From assembly GCA_026014465.1 (NCBI GenBank), contig JAOZID010000010.1:1615806-1679805 (forward strand): DNA of 64,000 nucleotides. The letters are read 5' to 3'. This document shows, piece after piece, positions 61,229 through 64,000 of the stretch. The DNA is from Candidatus Bathyarchaeota archaeon. GTDB taxonomy: Archaea > Thermoproteota > Bathyarchaeia > Bathyarchaeales > Bathycorpusculaceae. Numbering within the stretch: the stretch's first letter is position 1; every line of letters starts with the position of its first letter. The notes under the pieces were generated by a model that saw only the letters and a program-made list of their open reading frames with translations, was not told the DNA's origin and did not search any database. The position numbers and the translations under genes are program-made.

Positions 61229-61471
61229 ATGAAACTAAACAAAACCGACGAACAAGTCGTAGAAGCCTTAAAACCAGTTGGCACCGAACTCACCCTCGCG
61301 GAAATCACAGAGAAATCCGAACAACCCGGCAAAAAAGTCTTCAAATCCCTGCGCAAACTCTTCGAACACGAAATAATCGACTCCAAAGCCCGCAAATACC
61401 GACTCATAATTGCACCCGAGGACATCAAAGCCAAACTCGCCAAAAAAACCAAAGAAGAAAAAACCCCCTAA
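61229..61471 (+). CDS. Small winged-helix DNA-binding protein
   Basis: 80 residues: KTDEQVVEALKPVGTELTLAEITEKSEQPGKKVFKSLRKLFEHEII resembles a winged helix (helices 1-3), with a wing KARKYRLI and a basic tail. It probably acts as a transcription regulator or nucleoid protein. A longer overlapping frame (61012-61485) is a low-complexity shadow. Divergent from the ABC operon. Confidence 0.6.
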   Translation: MKLNKTDEQVVEALKPVGTELTLAEITEKSEQPGKKVFKSLRKLFEHEIIDSKARKYRLIIAPEDIKAKLAKKTKEEKTP

Positions 61472-61513
61472 ACCCACCCTTTTAACAACCAACCCCCTTT
61501 TAAAAATCAAAAA

Positions 61514-61590
61514 TGGAGCCCCGAGCGGGCCTTGATCCCGCGGCCTGCTGCTTACAAGGCAGCCGCTCTACCGAGCTGAGCTATCGAGGC
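61514..61590 (-). tRNA. tRNA-Thr (TGT)
   Basis: Minus strand. Acceptor GCCTCGA/TCGGGGC, D arm GCTC/GAGC, anticodon stem GCTGC/GCAGC with loop CTTGTAA (anticodon TGT), T arm GCGGG-ATCAAGG-CCCGC, discriminator T, encoded CCA. The T loop starts with A in place of the near-universal T54. Confidence 0.92.
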
Positions 61591-61680
61591 ACACCAACAA
61601 ACCATCAAATTACACCAACACATAAAACAAGAACCAAATAAAAGTTACTGCTGCTCTTTTCTCAGTATTGCCAACACGAA

Positions 61681-61760
61681 CCTGTTTGCCATCTATTTGT
61701 CTGCTATTTTTTAATTGTATGCAGAAAAGGGGGGAGGGGGGTCGGTTTTTGTTTGGTGTG
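61681..61760 (+). repeat. Dispersed G-run repeat, copy 2
   Basis: CCTGTTTGCCATCTATTTG, then TTAATTGTATGCAGAAAA and GGGGGGAGGGGGG with TCGGTT. Same order and orientation as 28768-28840, about three-quarters identical by eye. Confidence 0.6.
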
Positions 61761-61950
61761 CTGTTTTTTGTTTGAGCAAAACCCTAATCTGTGTCGGTTG
61801 TCATATTGGCTGTTCCTGAATTGGTGTTTGCTGCTTTAGATTGGCAGTGATTTCGCCTCAGGAGTTAGCCAAAGTGGCCTGATGACTCGGTGTGAGCCGT
61901 GTTTTTTGGGGTTGGTGGGCACCAGAATTCGTGACAAGTGCCAACACAAC

Positions 61951-61960
61951 ACTTATATTC
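61951..61960 (+). promoter_or_regulatory. TATA box, probable rRNA promoter
   Basis: ACTTATATTC about 200 bases before the 23S 5' end. Transcription would start near 61980, which gives a pre-rRNA leader without 16S. Confidence 0.5.
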
Positions 61961-62149
61961 ACCAAGGCTGCTTCTAAGACAATTCAGCAATCTGCTAAAC
62001 GCGATCGAAAATGCAGCCCTCCTTCTGTGATGGATGAGGGCGAAGGGCATCAGTGGGCATCTCGCTGTCATACACGCTCACAATGACGCCACGCATAGGC
62101 CAACAAAAAGCGACACAACATAATGTAAGGTTTCATCAAACGCGAAACA

Positions 62150-64000
62150 GATATACCACGACCATGATATGCCACGCTGTCTGGAGAATGGCTCGGCTTG
62201 AGAGCCGAAGAAGGGCGCGGCAAGCCGCGATACCGCCTCGGGTAGGCGCATGCAGCCTTCGAACCGAGGATACCTGAATGGGACTTCCTAGCAATGCTCC
62301 CTTACGGAGCGGGAACCCCCCGAACGGAAGCATCTTAGTAGGGGGAGGAAAAGAAACCAAAAGGGATTCCCTTAGTAGCAGCGAGCGAACTGGGAATAGT
62401 CCAAACTGAATCCCTGCTGAAAAGCACGGGAGATGTGGTGTTAAGGGCCCAGTTTCTCTTCGTTGGTCAAGCTGAAGTGACCTGAAATGGTCCGCCAGAG
62501 AGGGTGATAGCCCCCTAAGCATAAGCCAAAAAGAGATTATCTGGGATCCCAGACTACCGTACCATGGCTTTGGTGCGGAAAATTGGGAGCCACCAACTTC
62601 CAAGACTAAATACATCTCAAGACCGATAGCGCACTAGTACGGTGACGGAAAACTGAAAAGTACCCCGAGATGGGGGTGAAAAGTGCCTGAAACCAGACAG
62701 TTACAGACGTGTGCGGCCCAAAAGGAGCGATTCCTCTTAAAGGAAACCGTCGTGAGGCGGCTGTACAAGAGAGGAGGACCAGGGTCGCACGTTCCGTCTA
62801 GAAACACGGGCCGGGGAGTTTACAGCTGTGGCAAGCCTAAGGGTTAAAAGCCCGTAAGCATAGGGAAACCAATATGCACGCAGCTCGCAAGAGTCAGGTG
62901 CAGGGTCTGAAAGGGCCTGAAGTCACAGTTGTACATACTAGAAACCAGACGATCTATCCCTTGGCAGAGTGAAGTTAGGCGAAAGCCTAATGGAGGCTCG
63001 TAGGGGTTCTGACGTGCAATTCGTTCCTCAGACCTGGGGATAGGGGCTAAAGACCAATCTAGTCTGGTGATAGCTAGTTCCTTCCGAAGTAGATCTTAGT
63101 CTAGTCGTGAGCGAGGTAGCTAGTGGGGTAGAGCACTGATTGGAAAACAAGGGTCCGAAAGGGTCCACTTTTCTTTCAAACTTCGAATCCACTCGCGTCA
63201 TAGACCTCACGAAACGGGTTAATGGGGGTAAGCTCCATGACCGAGAGGGGGACAACCCAGACTGAGGTTAAGGTCCCCAAGTGCTGGCCAAATGTCAAAC
63301 CAAAGGGCGTCGTCAGCCTCAGACAGCGGGGAGGTAGGCTCAGAAGCAGCCATCCTTCAAAGAAAGCGTAACAGCTCACCCGCCGAGGCTCACGGCCCCG
63401 AAAATGGACGGGGCTAAGCCAGCCACCGATACCTCAGAACGCAGCATATGCTGCGCTGGTAGGAAGGCGTCCTAGTTGGGCAGAAGCTGGGCTGTGAGGT
63501 CCAGTGGACCGATTAGGATTGCGGATCCCGGTGGTAGTAACAGCAAAGAGAAGTGAGAATCTTCTCCGCCGAAGGGGCCAGGGTTCCCCGGCAACGATCG
63601 TCAGCCGGGGGTAAGTCGGTCCTAAGACATGGCTTAACCGACCATGCCGAAAAAGGGAATCCGGTTAAGATTCCGGAACCACAAAGGTACACGCGGCAAC
63701 GCAAGCTTATTGCCGGACGTTTCGGGATAGGCTGAGCAGGGCTGTCGCCTTGTTTAACCGTATAACTCTGGGGAGTGCCGTAATGGCGAGAACCAGACGA
63801 AATCGGGAATAACTGCTCGTTTTAGAGCGGTTCAGTTGATTTCTGGAGCCACTGAAAAGGGCAATAAGAAGGATCCTTTGTGACCGTACCTAGAACCGAC
63901 ACAGGTGTCCCTAGGCTAGCAACCTAAGGCGTATCGGGTATACAGTAATGCGAGGGAACTCGGCAAATTAGCCCCGTACCTTTGGTATAAGGGGTGCCTG
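62150..64000 (+). rRNA. 23S ribosomal RNA, 5' part (runs off the window)
   Basis: Clear large-subunit rRNA: GGAGAATGGCTCGGCTTGAG near the 5' end, AATGGGACTTCC, TAGTAGCAGCGAGCGAACTG, GACGGAAAACTGAAAAGTAC, GGTCCTAAGACATGG and further conserved blocks to the edge. The 5' end near 62150 is approximate. About 1.85 kb is visible and no intron ORF or large insertion was noticed. No 16S gene lies within the 560 bases upstream, where a tRNA-Thr gene points the other way. Confidence 0.95.

Larger units (their letters stand above)
61591..62149. other. Region upstream of 23S rRNA: repeat, promoter and leader
   Basis: About 560 bases with no protein gene and no 16S rRNA. It contains copy 2 of the G-run repeat (61681-61760), a TATA box at 61951-61960 and about 180 bases of leader rich in short inverted repeats (for example GATGAGGGC...GGGCATC) that probably form part of the processing stem before 23S. 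Confidence 0.55.

Noticed and set aside
61012..61485. 157-codon plus-strand frame
   Set aside because: Its C-terminal part is Arg/Thr/Gln-rich low complexity, an out-of-frame reading of the 80-residue winged-helix gene.
62136..62615. 159-codon frame on the minus strand within the 23S region
   Set aside because: It is antisense to conserved rRNA sequence; the same holds for the other small frames after 62150.
1..64000. CRISPR array, insertion sequence or integrated virus
   Set aside because: No regularly spaced direct repeats, transposase or integrase motifs, or tRNA-flanking direct repeats were found by reading.

Overview
The window comes from an archaeon, most likely a TACK-lineage organism close to Bathyarchaeia (the lineage is inferred from gene content, not tested). 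Archaeal hallmarks are aEF-2, archaeosine tRNA-guanine transglycosylase, an Lsm (SmAP3-like) protein, a PAC2 proteasome chaperone, an archaeal beta-CASP nuclease, tRNA-splicing endonuclease, Nip7, presenilin-like and FlaK-type GxGD proteases, TATA boxes (often TTATATAT-like) upstream of genes, and many GTG/TTG starts. Genes are mostly single or in short operons with 1-4 base overlaps.

Layout. 0.1-9 kb (minus): a giant DUF4011-type helicase-nuclease and a P2-type cation ATPase. 9.4-12.9 kb: EF-2, PAC2 chaperone, Lsm protein. 13-17 kb (minus): UDP-GlcNAc precursor genes (GlmM, nucleotidyl/acetyltransferase) and a PfkB sugar kinase. 17-25.6 kb: prepilin peptidase, metallo-hydrolase, an iron-sulfur flavoprotein/archaeoflavoprotein pair, two tandem presenilin-like proteases, a beta-CASP nuclease, a PHP protein and TgtA. 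25.8-28.6 kb: an isolated, A+T-richer Ski2-type helicase fused to a restriction-like nuclease domain. 29-41.6 kb: a beta-helix surface protein, an NSUN-type methyltransferase with Nip7, glutamine synthetase, HisRS, tRNA endonuclease, MtnA, a MiaB-like radical SAM protein, a GfcR-like regulator, QueC/QueT, and small membrane genes. 41.7-48.1 kb: tRNA-Arg(TCT), a glycosyltransferase, a DMT exporter, small proteins, and two secreted PKD/lectin proteins.

48.3-54.3 kb holds the most striking block: a C-family (cbb3-type) oxygen reductase operon with CcoN, a tri-heme protein that fuses CcoO with two further cytochrome c domains, a 52-residue CcoS missed by longest-ORF calling, and an extra two-helix protein. 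A small four-helix membrane protein and a CcmF-type haem lyase lie beside it. The CcoN Tyr-x5-His-His signature favours O2 reduction over NO reduction. This would give an archaeon of an otherwise mostly anaerobic lineage a bacterial-style high-affinity oxidase.

54.4-64 kb: tRNA-Arg(CCT), surface proteins, tRNA-Leu(TAA) with an apparent non-canonical intron, an unidentified strongly structured RNA with its own TATA box and T-run, a zinc-ribbon protein, an ABC-2 exporter, tRNA-Thr, and the 5' part of a 23S rRNA gene with no 16S gene upstream. A G-run repeat of about 80 bases occurs twice (28.8 and 61.7 kb). No CRISPR array, transposase or integrase was seen.
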